From: Pseudomonas sichuanensis
GTDB lineage: Bacteria; Pseudomonadota; Gammaproteobacteria; Pseudomonadales; Pseudomonadaceae
Direction: 5' to 3'
DNA length: 64,000 nucleotides
Assembly (NCBI RefSeq): GCF_003231305.1
Contig: NZ_QKVM01000017.1
Span: forward strand, 39,971-103,970
Position 1 is the first letter of the stretch. Every line of letters starts with the position of its first letter. The notes under the pieces are model-generated. The model was given only the letters and a program-made list of their open reading frames with translations, made no database searches and was not told the origin of the DNA. The translations under genes and the position numbers were made by a program. Below are positions 53,617 to 62,850 of the stretch, one piece after another.

Positions 53617-56025
53617 ATGCTGTGTCGCCTTACCCCTCTCGCAAGCCCGCTGTTGCTCGGCCTGGCCGTGGCCGCGTGGCACCTTCCCGCCCAGGCCGAA
53701 GTGCGCCGTTTCGATATCGCCCCCGGCAGCCTCGACAGGGTGCTCGGGCAGTTCGGCCAGCAGGCCGGGGTGATGGTCGCCGTCGACTCCCAGGCCTCCC
53801 GGGGCGTGCAGAGCCCCGGCCTGCGCGGCCAGTTCGCGGTCGAGCAGGGCCTGGCCATGCTGCTGGTCGGCACCGGGCTGCAGCCGGTGCAGGTCAGCAG
53901 CGACCGTTATCGGCTGATCCCCCGGGCAGCCGAGAACGGTGTCATGGAACTGGGCGCCACCAGCGTCAACGCCACCGGGCTCGGTGCGACCACCGAGGGC
54001 AGCGGTTCCTACACCACCGGGGTGACCAGTACCGCCACCAAGATGAACCTGTCGATACGCGAGACCCCGCAGAGCATCAGCGTGATCACCCGCCAGTTCA
54101 TGGACGACCAGCAGCTCACCAGCATGTCCGACGTGCTCAAGCAAACCCCGGGCATCACCATGTCCCAGGATGGCGGCGAGCGTTTCAATATCTATTCGCG
54201 CGGCAGTGGCCTGAACACCTACCAGTTCGACGGCATCACCACCTACCAGGAAAACCAGACCCGCACCATGCCCAGTACCCTGCTGGATATGGCGATCTAC
54301 GACCGGGTCGAGGTGGTGCGCGGCGCCACCGGCCTGATGACCGGCGCGGGCGACCCCAGCGGTGTGGTCAACGTGGTGCGCAAGCGCCCGACCCGGGACT
54401 TCCAGGCGTATGTGCAGGGTGGCCTGGGCTCGTGGAACTATCGGCGCCTGGAGGCCGATGTGTCCGGCCCGCTGACCCCCGAGGGCAACCTGCGCGGGCG
54501 CCTGGTAGCGGCCAAACAGACCAACCACACCTTCATGGACTGGTATAAGCAGGACAAGGACATCGCCTACGGCGCGCTGGAAGCCGACCTCACCGACACC
54601 ACCCTGCTGCGGGTCAGCATCGACCACCAGCGCTATCGGCCCACCGGCGGCCAGGGTGTGCCGCTGATCTACAACAACGGCACACCAACCGACTTCTCCC
54701 GCTCCACCAGCTCCGGGGCGCGGTGGAACCTGGACCGCTTCGAGACCACCAACTACACCGTCGGCCTCGAGCAGCAACTGGCCGGCGACTGGCAGCTGAA
54801 AGTCGGCACCACCTACATGGATGTCGACCGCTACGCATTGTCGGGTGCCTATTACAGCGCATCGAACAACTCCAACATCCGCCCTGACGGCACCGCCAAG
54901 ATCGACCAGAGCGACGCCACCGCCACCCAGCGCCAGCGCGCGATCGATGCCACCTTGCAAGGGCCGCTCGAACTGTTCGGGCAGACCCACGAACTGATCT
55001 TCGGCGCCAACTACTTCGACTACGTCAATCGCCATCACTCCGAGGGCACCGATGACGCGATCGTCGACTTCAACAACTGGGGCAACGAACTGCCCAAGCC
55101 GAACACCGACATGTTCACGCCGGTGCTGGACTACGATGTCGACACCCGCCAGAGCGGCTACTTCACTGCCGCGCGTTTCAACCTGAGCGACAGCCTGCAC
55201 CTGATCCTCGGCTCCCGGGTCAGCAACTACCGCTATCACTACTACCTGCGCAGCCTGCCCAACGGCACCCCCAGTGCCTACAGCATGACCGAGCGCGGCG
55301 TGGTCACGCCCTACGCCGGGCTGGTCTACGACCTCACCCCCGAGCAGTCGGTGTACGTCAGCTACACCGATATCTTCAAGCCGCAGTCCGCCCGTGACCG
55401 CGATGGCAAGTACCTGGAGCCGGTGGTGGGGAAAAACTACGAGACGGGTTGGAAGGGCGAGTTCTACGACGGGCGCCTGAACAGCAGCGTGTCGCTTTAC
55501 CTGGTCGAGCGCGACAACGTCGCCGAGCTCGATGGCGGCGCCAAGGTGCCGGGCACTCGCGACCAGGAAGACGCCTACCGCGCCGTCAGCGGCGCCAAGA
55601 CCAAGGGCATCGACATGGAGCTGGCCGGCGAGTTGGCCGCCGGCTGGAACGTGCAGGCCGGCTACAGCCATTCGCGCACCGAAGACGCCGATAGCCAGCG
55701 GCTGACCACCCAGTTGCCGATGGACACCTTCCGGCTGTGGAACACCTATCAGCTACAGGGCGACTGGCAGCGCCTGACCTTGGGCGGCGGGGTCAATTGG
55801 AACTCCAGCAACTCGGTGTATTTCTCCCGTTACCGTACCCGCATCACCCAGGACGACTACGCCGTGGTCAACCTGATGGCACGCTACCGCTTCAACGAGC
55901 ACCTGAGCAGCACGCTGAACCTCAACAACCTGTTCGACGAGAAGTACTACACCGGCTTCTCCGGCAGTTGGGGGCACTACGGCGCGCCGCGCAACGTGAT
56001 GATGAACCTGCGCTACGACTTCTGA
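53617..56025 (+). CDS. TonB-dependent siderophore receptor/transducer (iron module 3)
   Basis: 802 residues. Signal peptide to about 26 (HLPAQAE), STN domain at about 30-85 (DIAPGSLDRVLGQFGQQAGV), plug (ETPQSISVITRQFMDDQQL, VEVVRGATGLMTGAGDPSG) and barrel ending in Phe (LRYDF). FpvA/FoxA-type ferric-siderophore receptor that signals to its own FecR and sigma factor. The ligand is unknown; it is divergent enough from modules 1 and 2 to expect another siderophore. Confidence 0.92.
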   Translation: MLCRLTPLASPLLLGLAVAAWHLPAQAEVRRFDIAPGSLDRVLGQFGQQAGVMVAVDSQASRGVQSPGLRGQFAVEQGLAMLLVGTGLQPVQVSSDRYRLIPRAAENGVMELGATSVNATGLGATTEGSGSYTTGVTSTATKMNLSIRETPQSISVITRQFMDDQQLTSMSDVLKQTPGITMSQDGGERFNIYSRGSGLNTYQFDGITTYQENQTRTMPSTLLDMAIYDRVEVVRGATGLMTGAGDPSGVVNVVRKRPTRDFQAYVQGGLGSWNYRRLEADVSGPLTPEGNLRGRLVAAKQTNHTFMDWYKQDKDIAYGALEADLTDTTLLRVSIDHQRYRPTGGQGVPLIYNNGTPTDFSRSTSSGARWNLDRFETTNYTVGLEQQLAGDWQLKVGTTYMDVDRYALSGAYYSASNNSNIRPDGTAKIDQSDATATQRQRAIDATLQGPLELFGQTHELIFGANYFDYVNRHHSEGTDDAIVDFNNWGNELPKPNTDMFTPVLDYDVDTRQSGYFTAARFNLSDSLHLILGSRVSNYRYHYYLRSLPNGTPSAYSMTERGVVTPYAGLVYDLTPEQSVYVSYTDIFKPQSARDRDGKYLEPVVGKNYETGWKGEFYDGRLNSSVSLYLVERDNVAELDGGAKVPGTRDQEDAYRAVSGAKTKGIDMELAGELAAGWNVQAGYSHSRTEDADSQRLTTQLPMDTFRLWNTYQLQGDWQRLTLGGGVNWNSSNSVYFSRYRTRITQDDYAVVNLMARYRFNEHLSSTLNLNNLFDEKYYTGFSGSWGHYGAPRNVMMNLRYDF

Positions 56026-56028
56026 CCC

Positions 56029-56892
56029 TCAACCCGCCGCCCGGCGCCGCCGCTTCTGCTGGTACATGTCGTCGTCGGCGCGGCTGAGCAGGGTGTCGGC
56101 GTCCTCACCGTCATCGGGGTAGCAGGCTACGCCGATGCTGCAGGTAGGCATGCCGATATCGCCGAACTCTGGGCCCAGTGGCTCGGCCATGACGGCGAGG
56201 ATCTGGGCGATCTGCTCGGCAACCGCAGCGGGCGACGAGATTTCCGGCAGCAATACGGTGAACTCGTCGCCGCCCATGCGCGCCACCGTGTCGGTGGCCG
56301 CCACGCAGGCTTCCAGGCGCCGGGCAATGGTGCATAGCACGCGGTCGCCCGCCGCATGCCCGTGTACATCGTTGATGCCCTTGAAGTCGTTGATGTCCAG
56401 GAACAGCAACGCCAGTGGCCGCTGCTGGTGCCTTGCGCTGTGCAGCGCTGCTACCAGGCGGTCGTTGAACAGCGAGCGGTTGCACAGCCGGGTCAGCGGG
56501 TCGTGATGGGCAAGGAAGCGCAGCTCCTGCTCGGCCTGGGTCAGGGCGGTCACGTTGCGCGCCACGCCGATCCGCGCACCCACTTCGTCGGACCAGAACG
56601 CCGCCCACAAGATGTGCACGACTGCACCATCCTTGCGGATGTAACGGTTACGGAAATCGAAATGGGCGTGGCCGTTCATGATGCGGATGATCGAGGCGCG
56701 GGTCGCCTCCAGGTCGTCCGGGTGCATGTAGCGGGTGATTGGGGTGCCGGTGAGTTCGTCGGCGCGGTAGCCCAGCAAGGCTTCGCAGGCATTGCTGACG
56801 AACACGATGGTGTTGTCCCTGTCGACCACGAACACGGTGTCCAGCATCAGGTGGATCAGCTTGGGGTAGAGCGCTTGCAGGTCAACGGGCAT
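56029..56892 (-). CDS. PAS-GGDEF diguanylate cyclase
   Basis: 287 residues. PAS sensor domain at about 10-125 (MLDTVFVVDRDNTIVFVSNACEALLGY) and a GGDEF domain from about 127 (HHDPLTRLCNRSLFNDRL ... RMGGDEF). The active-site GGDEF is intact, so it should make cyclic di-GMP. The RxxD inhibitory site is missing (Ala at the Arg position). No membrane segments; cytosolic. It is convergent with the receptor gene. Confidence 0.9.
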   Translation of the reverse strand: MPVDLQALYPKLIHLMLDTVFVVDRDNTIVFVSNACEALLGYRADELTGTPITRYMHPDDLEATRASIIRIMNGHAHFDFRNRYIRKDGAVVHILWAAFWSDEVGARIGVARNVTALTQAEQELRFLAHHDPLTRLCNRSLFNDRLVAALHSARHQQRPLALLFLDINDFKGINDVHGHAAGDRVLCTIARRLEACVAATDTVARMGGDEFTVLLPEISSPAAVAEQIAQILAVMAEPLGPEFGDIGMPTCSIGVACYPDDGEDADTLLSRADDDMYQQKRRRRAAG

Positions 56893-57138
56893 GGGGCTGG
56901 GAGTCCGCTACGGTGGGCTCGATCGTGGCCTGATCGCGAAGGGCGGCGGCGAGTGGCCCGGTCGGCAGCGGGGCAGGGCCAGGCAACGGTTCGCGGCGCC
57001 GGCCAGCATACACAGTGGCGGGTGGCTGTCACCAGTAGTGGCGGACGAAATGGACGGGCGTGCAGCAGCACCTGTCGTTGATGGGCAGGTGATGTGCGGG
57101 GCAGGCCAGGGCGCCGAGCGGTGCCCCGGCCGGGATCA
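56893..57138. other. Intergenic region, nothing recognised
   Basis: About 245 bases between the GGDEF and molybdate-binding genes. No gene or clear motif seen. Confidence 0.4.
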
Positions 57139-57567
57139 TCAGGCCGGTACGCCGAGGATGATGTGCGAGGCCTTGATGATGGCGGTCGCATTGACGCCTG
57201 GGGCCAGGCCCAGTTCCTGCACGGCATCGCGGGTGACGATGGCGTGCACCTGGGTGCCGCCGGCGAGTTCGAGGGTCACTTCGGCGTTGACCGAACCGTC
57301 GGTGACTTTCACCACCTTGCCATTCAGGCAGTTGCGGGCCGACAGGCGAATGTCGCTGGCCTCGGTCATCAGCATCACCCAGGGTGCCTTGATCAGGGCG
57401 ATGGCCTCGGCGCCTGGCTTGAGCCCCAGGCTGTTGACGCTCTCGACGGTGACCACCGCCACCAGCGTTTCACCGCCGGCCAGTTCGAGGCTGACCTCGC
57501 TGTTGACGGCGCCGGGGCGCACGTCACGGACCTTGCCTTTGAACACGTTGCGAGCACTGACTTTCAT
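57139..57567 (-). CDS. Molybdate-binding Mop (TOBE) protein
   Basis: 142 residues with an AAGGAG site. Two Mop/TOBE repeats: about 1-66 (MKVSARNVFKGKVRDVRPGAVNSEV) and 74-138 (LSARNCLNGKVVKVTDGSVNAEV). It is a small cytosolic molybdate/tungstate-binding molbindin that may store or traffic molybdate. A ModE-like inverted repeat lies upstream at 57614-57639, consistent with molybdate control. Confidence 0.88.
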   Translation of the reverse strand: MKVSARNVFKGKVRDVRPGAVNSEVSLELAGGETLVAVVTVESVNSLGLKPGAEAIALIKAPWVMLMTEASDIRLSARNCLNGKVVKVTDGSVNAEVTLELAGGTQVHAIVTRDAVQELGLAPGVNATAIIKASHIILGVPA

Positions 57568-58052
57568 GACATTCTCCTTGGTAATGAAAAAATCTGACTG
57601 CAGTGTCAGGATTTCGTTATGTAGTTTCCAGCATAGCGACGGCAGTGAGAGCTTTTTGTATACAGAAACCGTCAGTTCTGCTTACATTGGCCGGCGCCTA
57701 CGACAGCGGCAATCGCCGCTGCGTATTGCGACGGTTACCCATCATGCAACACCCAACGCTGCTCGAACCCTACGAGCCTCTTGCGCGAATCCCGTTCACC
57801 GCTGATGCAAGCTTCAGCGCTCCCACGAGCGACGGACTCGCTGCCATACCCTTCACGCCTGAAACCCGTCCATGCCTGTCAGGGCCCTTGGCCCATGCTT
57901 TGGCACGCCCGGATTCAGCCGCGGCACGGTATCGCTTGGCGTTCATCTCGACACTGCCTGCGCAGCTGCACTGAACGCTCCAACCAGGTCGTTCGACGGC
58001 GGCCTGTGCAAACATCATGTTGAATGCGACCCCTTGCGGGAGAGGAACACCC
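57568..58052. other. Intergenic region with a ModE-like site
   Basis: About 485 bases between divergent mop and 8-oxoguanine deaminase genes. Apart from the repeat at 57614-57639 nothing is supported; a 123-codon open frame at 57603-57974 has no ribosome site. Confidence 0.5.
57614..57639 (-). promoter_or_regulatory. ModE-like inverted repeat upstream of mop
   Basis: TCGTTATG and CATAGCGA (7 of 8 complementary) are separated by ten bases. This resembles the ModE box (TCGNTATATA...TAACGA) and lies 47 bases before the molbindin start, so molybdate-dependent control is plausible. Confidence 0.4.
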
Positions 58053-59411
58053 ATGCCTAAGACAATGCTGGTCAAGAACGCCGAACTGCTGGTGACGATG
58101 GACGGCGAACGCCGGGAAATCAAGCGCGGCGGCCTGTACATCGAAGACAACATCATCAAGCAGGTCGGCCCCAGCGACAGCCTGCCGCAAACCGCCGATG
58201 TGGTGCTGGACATGGCCGGCAAGGTGGTCATCCCCGGCCTGGTCAACACCCACCACCACATGTACCAGAGCCTCACCCGCGTGGTGCCGGCCGCCCAGGA
58301 CGGTGAGCTGTTCAACTGGCTGACCAACCTGTACCCGATCTGGGCGCGGCTGACGCCGGAAATGATCGCGGTATCGACCCAGACCGCCATGGCCGAGTTG
58401 ATCCTGTCGGGCTGCACCACCTCCAGCGACCACCTCTATATCTACCCCAACGGCTGCAAGCTCGACGACAGCATCCACGCCGCCGAGGAAATCGGCATGC
58501 GTTTCCACGCCGCGCGCGGCAGCATGAGCGTAGGCCGCAGCCAGGGCGGCCTGCCGCCGGATTCGGTGGTGGAGAAGGAAAGCGACATCCTCAAGGAGTC
58601 CCAGCGCCTGATCGAGGACTACCACGACGCCAGCCATGGTTCGATGCGCCGCGTGGTGGTGGCGCCGTGCTCGCCGTTCTCGGTGAGCCGCGACCTGATG
58701 CGTGAAGCCGCGGTGCTGGCGCGCGAGTACGGTGTGTCGCTGCACACCCACCTGGCCGAGAACGTCAACGACATCGCCTACAGCCGCGAGAAGTTCGGCA
58801 TGACCCCGGCTGAGTACGCCGAAGACCTCGGCTGGGTCGGCCACGATGTCTGGCACGCCCACTGTGTGCAGCTCGACCAGCACGGCATCGAACTGTTCGC
58901 CCGCACCGGCACTGGCGTGGCCCACTGCCCCTGCTCGAACATGCGCCTGGCCTCGGGCATCGCGCCGATCCGCAAGATGCGCGACCACGGCGTGCCGGTG
59001 GGTCTGGGGGTGGACGGCTCGGCCTCCAACGATGGCGCGAGCATGATCGGCGAAGTGCGCCAGGCGCTGCTGTTGCAGCGGGTCGGTTTCGGCCCCGATG
59101 CCATGACCGCGCGCGAGGCCCTGGAAATCGCCACCCTGGGCGGTGCCAAGGTGCTTAACCGTAACGACATCGGCGCCCTGGCCCCCGGCATGGTCGCCGA
59201 CTTCGTCGCCTTCAGCCTGGGCCACGTGGCCTACGCAGGCGCCTTGCACGACCCGCTGGCAGCGCTGGTGTTCTGCACCCCGACCCACGTCGATACCAGC
59301 GTGATCAATGGCCGGGTGGTGGTGAAGGACGGGCATATCACCACTGTTGATCTGCCCCTGGTGCTGGAGCGTCACAACCAGCTGGCGCGGCAACTGGTCA
59401 GCGGCGAGTGA
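58053..59411 (+). CDS. 8-oxoguanine deaminase (amidohydrolase)
   Basis: 452 residues from the ATG at 58053 with an AGAGGAAC site. Metal site H67-x-H69 (NTHHHMYQSLT), THLAEN, and a DGSASNDGASM segment carrying the catalytic Asp. The pattern matches the Pseudomonas 8-oxoguanine deaminase group (Pa0142-like), which turns 8-oxoguanine to urate. It appears to stand alone; purine salvage or mutagen clean-up is the likely role. Confidence 0.87.
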   Translation: MPKTMLVKNAELLVTMDGERREIKRGGLYIEDNIIKQVGPSDSLPQTADVVLDMAGKVVIPGLVNTHHHMYQSLTRVVPAAQDGELFNWLTNLYPIWARLTPEMIAVSTQTAMAELILSGCTTSSDHLYIYPNGCKLDDSIHAAEEIGMRFHAARGSMSVGRSQGGLPPDSVVEKESDILKESQRLIEDYHDASHGSMRRVVVAPCSPFSVSRDLMREAAVLAREYGVSLHTHLAENVNDIAYSREKFGMTPAEYAEDLGWVGHDVWHAHCVQLDQHGIELFARTGTGVAHCPCSNMRLASGIAPIRKMRDHGVPVGLGVDGSASNDGASMIGEVRQALLLQRVGFGPDAMTAREALEIATLGGAKVLNRNDIGALAPGMVADFVAFSLGHVAYAGALHDPLAALVFCTPTHVDTSVINGRVVVKDGHITTVDLPLVLERHNQLARQLVSGE

Positions 59412-59419
59412 CGTGAGGG

Positions 59420-59449
59420 GCCGTTGCGCGCCTTGTGGGGCGCAACGGC
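59420..59449. terminator. Hairpin between convergent genes
   Basis: GCCGTTGCGC pairs perfectly with GCGCAACGGC across a ten-base loop, between the 8-oxoguanine deaminase stop and the DUF262 operon end. It is a likely bidirectional terminator or mRNA end hairpin, though no T-run follows. Confidence 0.45.
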
Positions 59450-59476
59450 TGCTCAGCCAACCGCACATTGGCGCTT

Positions 59477-61426
59477 TTAATCGCGTTGGTTCAGATAACC
59501 GCTGAGCACATCGATCATGTCCTGCTGATGTTGCGTCGCCTGTGCGTCGCCCCATCGCTTGTGCGCGTAGATCAGTTTCATTTTCAACGAGTCGATGCGT
59601 TCCCTGTTGCGGTTTTCGAAATGCTTGCGCTTCTCGTTGAACGGCTTGTTGCCATACTCTGAATTGATGCCCCGCGATACCAGTGCCAGGTTGCCGAAAG
59701 TATCCAGCACCTCGCCGGAAACGGTATCAAGGTCGACGCCCTGTGCCGTCTGCGGCGAAATATGCTCGATCGAGTTTTTCGCGGTCATCCGGAACTGGGT
59801 GCGTTGCTGGGCATTCAACTGAGCGGCGTTGGTGCTCCAGAGCACGTACTCCAGCTTGTAGAACCAGTAATGCGCGAAACTCAAGCCCGAAGCCTTGTTC
59901 AACTCCTTGGCGGGGTCTATCAAAGGCATGGTGGCCGAGGCATCTTCCAGGAACACATGGCTGCGCTCGATCAGCGGCCTGGGGTCGGTGCTGCACAGCA
60001 GGTGGTTATCGAGGTGTTTGAGTTGTCGAAGGTAGCTGGCCCGGCCGGTTCGATTGGCGCGTATGTATGCCAGCAATGGAGTAAGCCAGTACTGGGTGGT
60101 GATCTGCTGTGAGTGGTAAAGCATGCTCTGCAGCAGCGCGAATGCGTGATCGCTGGCTTCTTCGCGGACCAGCGTGGTGTACGTCTTGCCGGAGGCAGCC
60201 TCGCTTGGACGCTTTCGCAGGTCGTGGATGAGGTGGTGTTCCTCGCCATCGACTTCCACCCACTTGATGACATGCTTGTCGAAGCAGTAGCGCACTTCCC
60301 ACAGCAAGGCGATGAACTTCTTCGACTTGGCGCCACTGCGGGACGCTTTCAGGAAATGCGTGTCGAACAGCGACAGCAGGTCCTTGTCATTGATCCTGGG
60401 AATGTCCGGCTCACCGTGCTCGTTCAACCAGATGCGCAACGCATGCTGCAGCAGCATCGAGAAAGTGATGATGCTGCGCACCTTGCGCGTGCCCTGGAAT
60501 ACTTCTGGCGGTACGCTGCCCTGCTCGGAGAGTGCACTCGTCCTGCCCGCGAGGATATCGGCCAGGGACAGCAAGCGTGGATTGCGGTTGGTCGAATATT
60601 TGTCACTCAGCGCTTGCAGAACACAGTCTGACCAGGCCAGTTGCTCGTCATCGCGCAGCGCCGCTTGATTGGAGAACAGCGGGTGCACATCGAACCTGGC
60701 GATGCTGCGCAGATTGCGTTCTACATAGTCGTCCATGTAGGCGCAGGACTCCCACAGCGCTGCATAGCGCTCTCGCTCGGCGGTATTGTCGATGTGCTGG
60801 AGCAGCCTGGCCTTGAGAATCTCATGCTGCTGGAGCTGCACGCCCCGGTTGTTGATCACCTCGAAGATCTTGTTGAGGTCCATGGTTGCCGGGAAGTGGG
60901 TCATGACCACGGTTACTTTGTTCAGCACGTACTCGGCGAAAGCGGTCAGTTCGGCTTGCTCGCGCTCGTGCTTGAAGCGCTGGATGATCCCGAGCGCGGT
61001 GTCGATCTTGTCATGCTCGACGGCCGGCGCCTTGCCGGAGGCACAGCTGGCCTTGAACGCCTTCTCGATATCCGGTCGGATGGGGAAGCCCAGGCGCGGA
61101 CGAAGCCCATCGTCGTGTTCGCCAGCGAGGAATGGCTTGAGTTTCTGCCCCAGGGACAGTGCCAGCAGCCATAAGGTGGTGAAGCGCTGTTGGCCGTCGA
61201 TCAAGTCGTATTCGACCGTCGAGCGATCCTGTTGCCGGGTCACCACCAGGATGCCGCCCAGGTAGGCGATGGGGCGTTTGTCTTCGAATGCGGCCCACAG
61301 GTCGTCCAGCAGGGTGCGCACCTGCTCATCGCTCCACACATACAGGCGCTGATAGACCGGAATCTGGAAGAACATGCCTTGCTTGACGATCTGCTGCAGG
61401 GTGATGTCGTGCGATTGAATGGTCAT
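59477..61426 (-). CDS. DUF262-DUF1524 protein (GmrSD-like, probable defence nuclease)
   Basis: 649 residues from the ATG at 61426, which overlaps the upstream gene stop (ATGA) and has GAGGAG at ideal spacing. The N-terminal DUF262 domain shows VYQRLYVW at 24-31 and DLIDGQQRFTTL at 75-86, the ParB-like NTPase core. The C-terminal DUF1524 HNH-type nuclease shows IEHISPQ at 553-559 and FGNLALVSRGINSEYGNKPF. GmrSD and SspE enzymes of this build cut modified phage DNA. It is the second gene of a DUF262 pair. Confidence 0.85.
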   Translation of the reverse strand: MTIQSHDITLQQIVKQGMFFQIPVYQRLYVWSDEQVRTLLDDLWAAFEDKRPIAYLGGILVVTRQQDRSTVEYDLIDGQQRFTTLWLLALSLGQKLKPFLAGEHDDGLRPRLGFPIRPDIEKAFKASCASGKAPAVEHDKIDTALGIIQRFKHEREQAELTAFAEYVLNKVTVVMTHFPATMDLNKIFEVINNRGVQLQQHEILKARLLQHIDNTAERERYAALWESCAYMDDYVERNLRSIARFDVHPLFSNQAALRDDEQLAWSDCVLQALSDKYSTNRNPRLLSLADILAGRTSALSEQGSVPPEVFQGTRKVRSIITFSMLLQHALRIWLNEHGEPDIPRINDKDLLSLFDTHFLKASRSGAKSKKFIALLWEVRYCFDKHVIKWVEVDGEEHHLIHDLRKRPSEAASGKTYTTLVREEASDHAFALLQSMLYHSQQITTQYWLTPLLAYIRANRTGRASYLRQLKHLDNHLLCSTDPRPLIERSHVFLEDASATMPLIDPAKELNKASGLSFAHYWFYKLEYVLWSTNAAQLNAQQRTQFRMTAKNSIEHISPQTAQGVDLDTVSGEVLDTFGNLALVSRGINSEYGNKPFNEKRKHFENRNRERIDSLKMKLIYAHKRWGDAQATQHQQDMIDVLSGYLNQRD

Positions 61427-62850
61427 GCGCATTGCTCCTCGATCCAGGCTTCACGCCCGTCCAGCGTGCCTTCCTTGCCATAGAACGCCAGCACAGCGGC
61501 TTTGTAGCGCCCTCGCACGGTCGAGTCGGGCTCGATGTCTTCCGCTGCGTAGATGGCCGCAGAGCGTGAGTCGGACAACAGGAACGCCATCACTTCGTCC
61601 GGGGTGTAGGCCTGGGCGATGACATCCAGCAAGTTCAACGATGCGTCGCGCAGGTAGACAGTGATCGCGGCGGCAAAGATGTAGCTCTTTTCAATGCGGA
61701 TCGCGCCGATGACGTAATCCAGGCAGAGCGCAAAACGCAGCAGGTCGCGGGTGCCGAAACGGTCGACGAACATCAGTACCGCCAGGCAGAACAGCTCGCG
61801 CAGGTAAGGTGAGAGGCGCAGGGTCACCTCGGTGTAGAACTGCCGGAAGGCCCGCTCCTGCGTATTTGGGCCGAACAGCTGGTTGACCAGCGCTGCGTAC
61901 TTTTCGACATACAGGAAAAAGCCCAGCCCGCGCTGGATGGGTTGGCGCAGCGAGAAGGGCAGGGTTGCGATGTCGTCCGGTTCGGGCAAGGCCCCGCGGC
62001 TCAACTTGACGTTGCCTGCCTGGGAAACCAGCAATTGTGCCGAGGCATAGGCGACCGGCGCGGGGGATATGCCCAACCGATGCCCCTGCTCGGGGCGCAG
62101 GGTGCGTGCCTGGAATTCGTCGATGATGCCGTCCCTGCACTCCTCGCCAAGCGTCTTCTGGCCACGCCAGCGCCGGCCGCGCCAGAGCAGTTTGCCGAAC
62201 AGCAGCGCGTCGAAATCACCTGCGATGCCCTGGCACTGGTTATGTTCCTGCCAATTTTCCCAGCGCCTGGCGAACCGGGCACGCAGATTGTCCCGGTGCT
62301 CGCCCTCGATGGCGCGCAGGTGGAAGGCCTTGAGCAGGTCGGCGGCACCCAGCGGCACGCCGCGGCTGTTCTGGTTATCGAAGAAGGTGAACGCCAAGTC
62401 TTCGTTGGGCACCGTGATCACGGTGAAAACGATGTGCTGGAACAGGTCTTTGAAGCCATCCGGCAAGCCTTCGGCTTCGATGATCCGCTGGGCCTGCTGG
62501 ATGTTGTTGACCGACGCTGGCGACCGGTAGGCAAAGTCGGCTCCGTCGGGCAGCTTGCCATGAAGCACGTGGTAGAGAACGCACAGCGTGGTGAGCCGCT
62601 GCTGGCCGTCAATGACGAATTGCCTGTGCTGTGCGCTGTCCTTGTGGATCAGCAACGCGCCCATGTAGTAGTCGAGCCCGCTGTCCCGCTCCAACTGGAA
62701 CTCGCGAAGGTCCTTGAGCAACTGCTGAACCTTGTCCTTGTCCCAGACATAGGGGCGCTGGTAGGTATCCAGGGCCAGTGGCATCCGTTGCGAGGCAAGC
62801 AATGCCTCGAAAGGGATGACCCTGACCGCTACGGCGTTGTTCTTGCTCAT
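61423..62850 (-). CDS. DUF262-only partner protein of the two-gene operon
   Basis: 475 residues. DUF262 core: ALDTYQRPYVWDKD (QRPYVW 31-36) and FVIDGQQRLTTL (DGQQR 81-85); TFFDNQNSRGVPLGAADLLKAF is a DUF262 hallmark. No C-terminal DUF1524 nuclease follows; the C-terminal half is helical and unrecognised. It overlaps the DUF262-DUF1524 gene by four bases, so both should be made together, perhaps as one complex. Probable anti-phage role, by family and context. Confidence 0.83.
   Translation of the reverse strand: MSKNNAVAVRVIPFEALLASQRMPLALDTYQRPYVWDKDKVQQLLKDLREFQLERDSGLDYYMGALLIHKDSAQHRQFVIDGQQRLTTLCVLYHVLHGKLPDGADFAYRSPASVNNIQQAQRIIEAEGLPDGFKDLFQHIVFTVITVPNEDLAFTFFDNQNSRGVPLGAADLLKAFHLRAIEGEHRDNLRARFARRWENWQEHNQCQGIAGDFDALLFGKLLWRGRRWRGQKTLGEECRDGIIDEFQARTLRPEQGHRLGISPAPVAYASAQLLVSQAGNVKLSRGALPEPDDIATLPFSLRQPIQRGLGFFLYVEKYAALVNQLFGPNTQERAFRQFYTEVTLRLSPYLRELFCLAVLMFVDRFGTRDLLRFALCLDYVIGAIRIEKSYIFAAAITVYLRDASLNLLDVIAQAYTPDEVMAFLLSDSRSAAIYAAEDIEPDSTVRGRYKAAVLAFYGKEGTLDGREAWIEEQCA

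Noticed and set aside
53551..55671. 706-codon open frame on the minus strand
   Set aside because: It is antisense to the module 3 receptor, has a Val/Gly-rich composition typical of GC-rich shadow frames and no ribosome site.
57603..57974. 123-codon open frame between mop and 8-oxoguanine deaminase
   Set aside because: No ribosome site, no recognisable domain, and it overlaps the putative ModE site.
57915..59555. 546-codon minus-strand open frame
   Set aside because: Antisense to 8-oxoguanine deaminase, which has conserved metal motifs and a good start.
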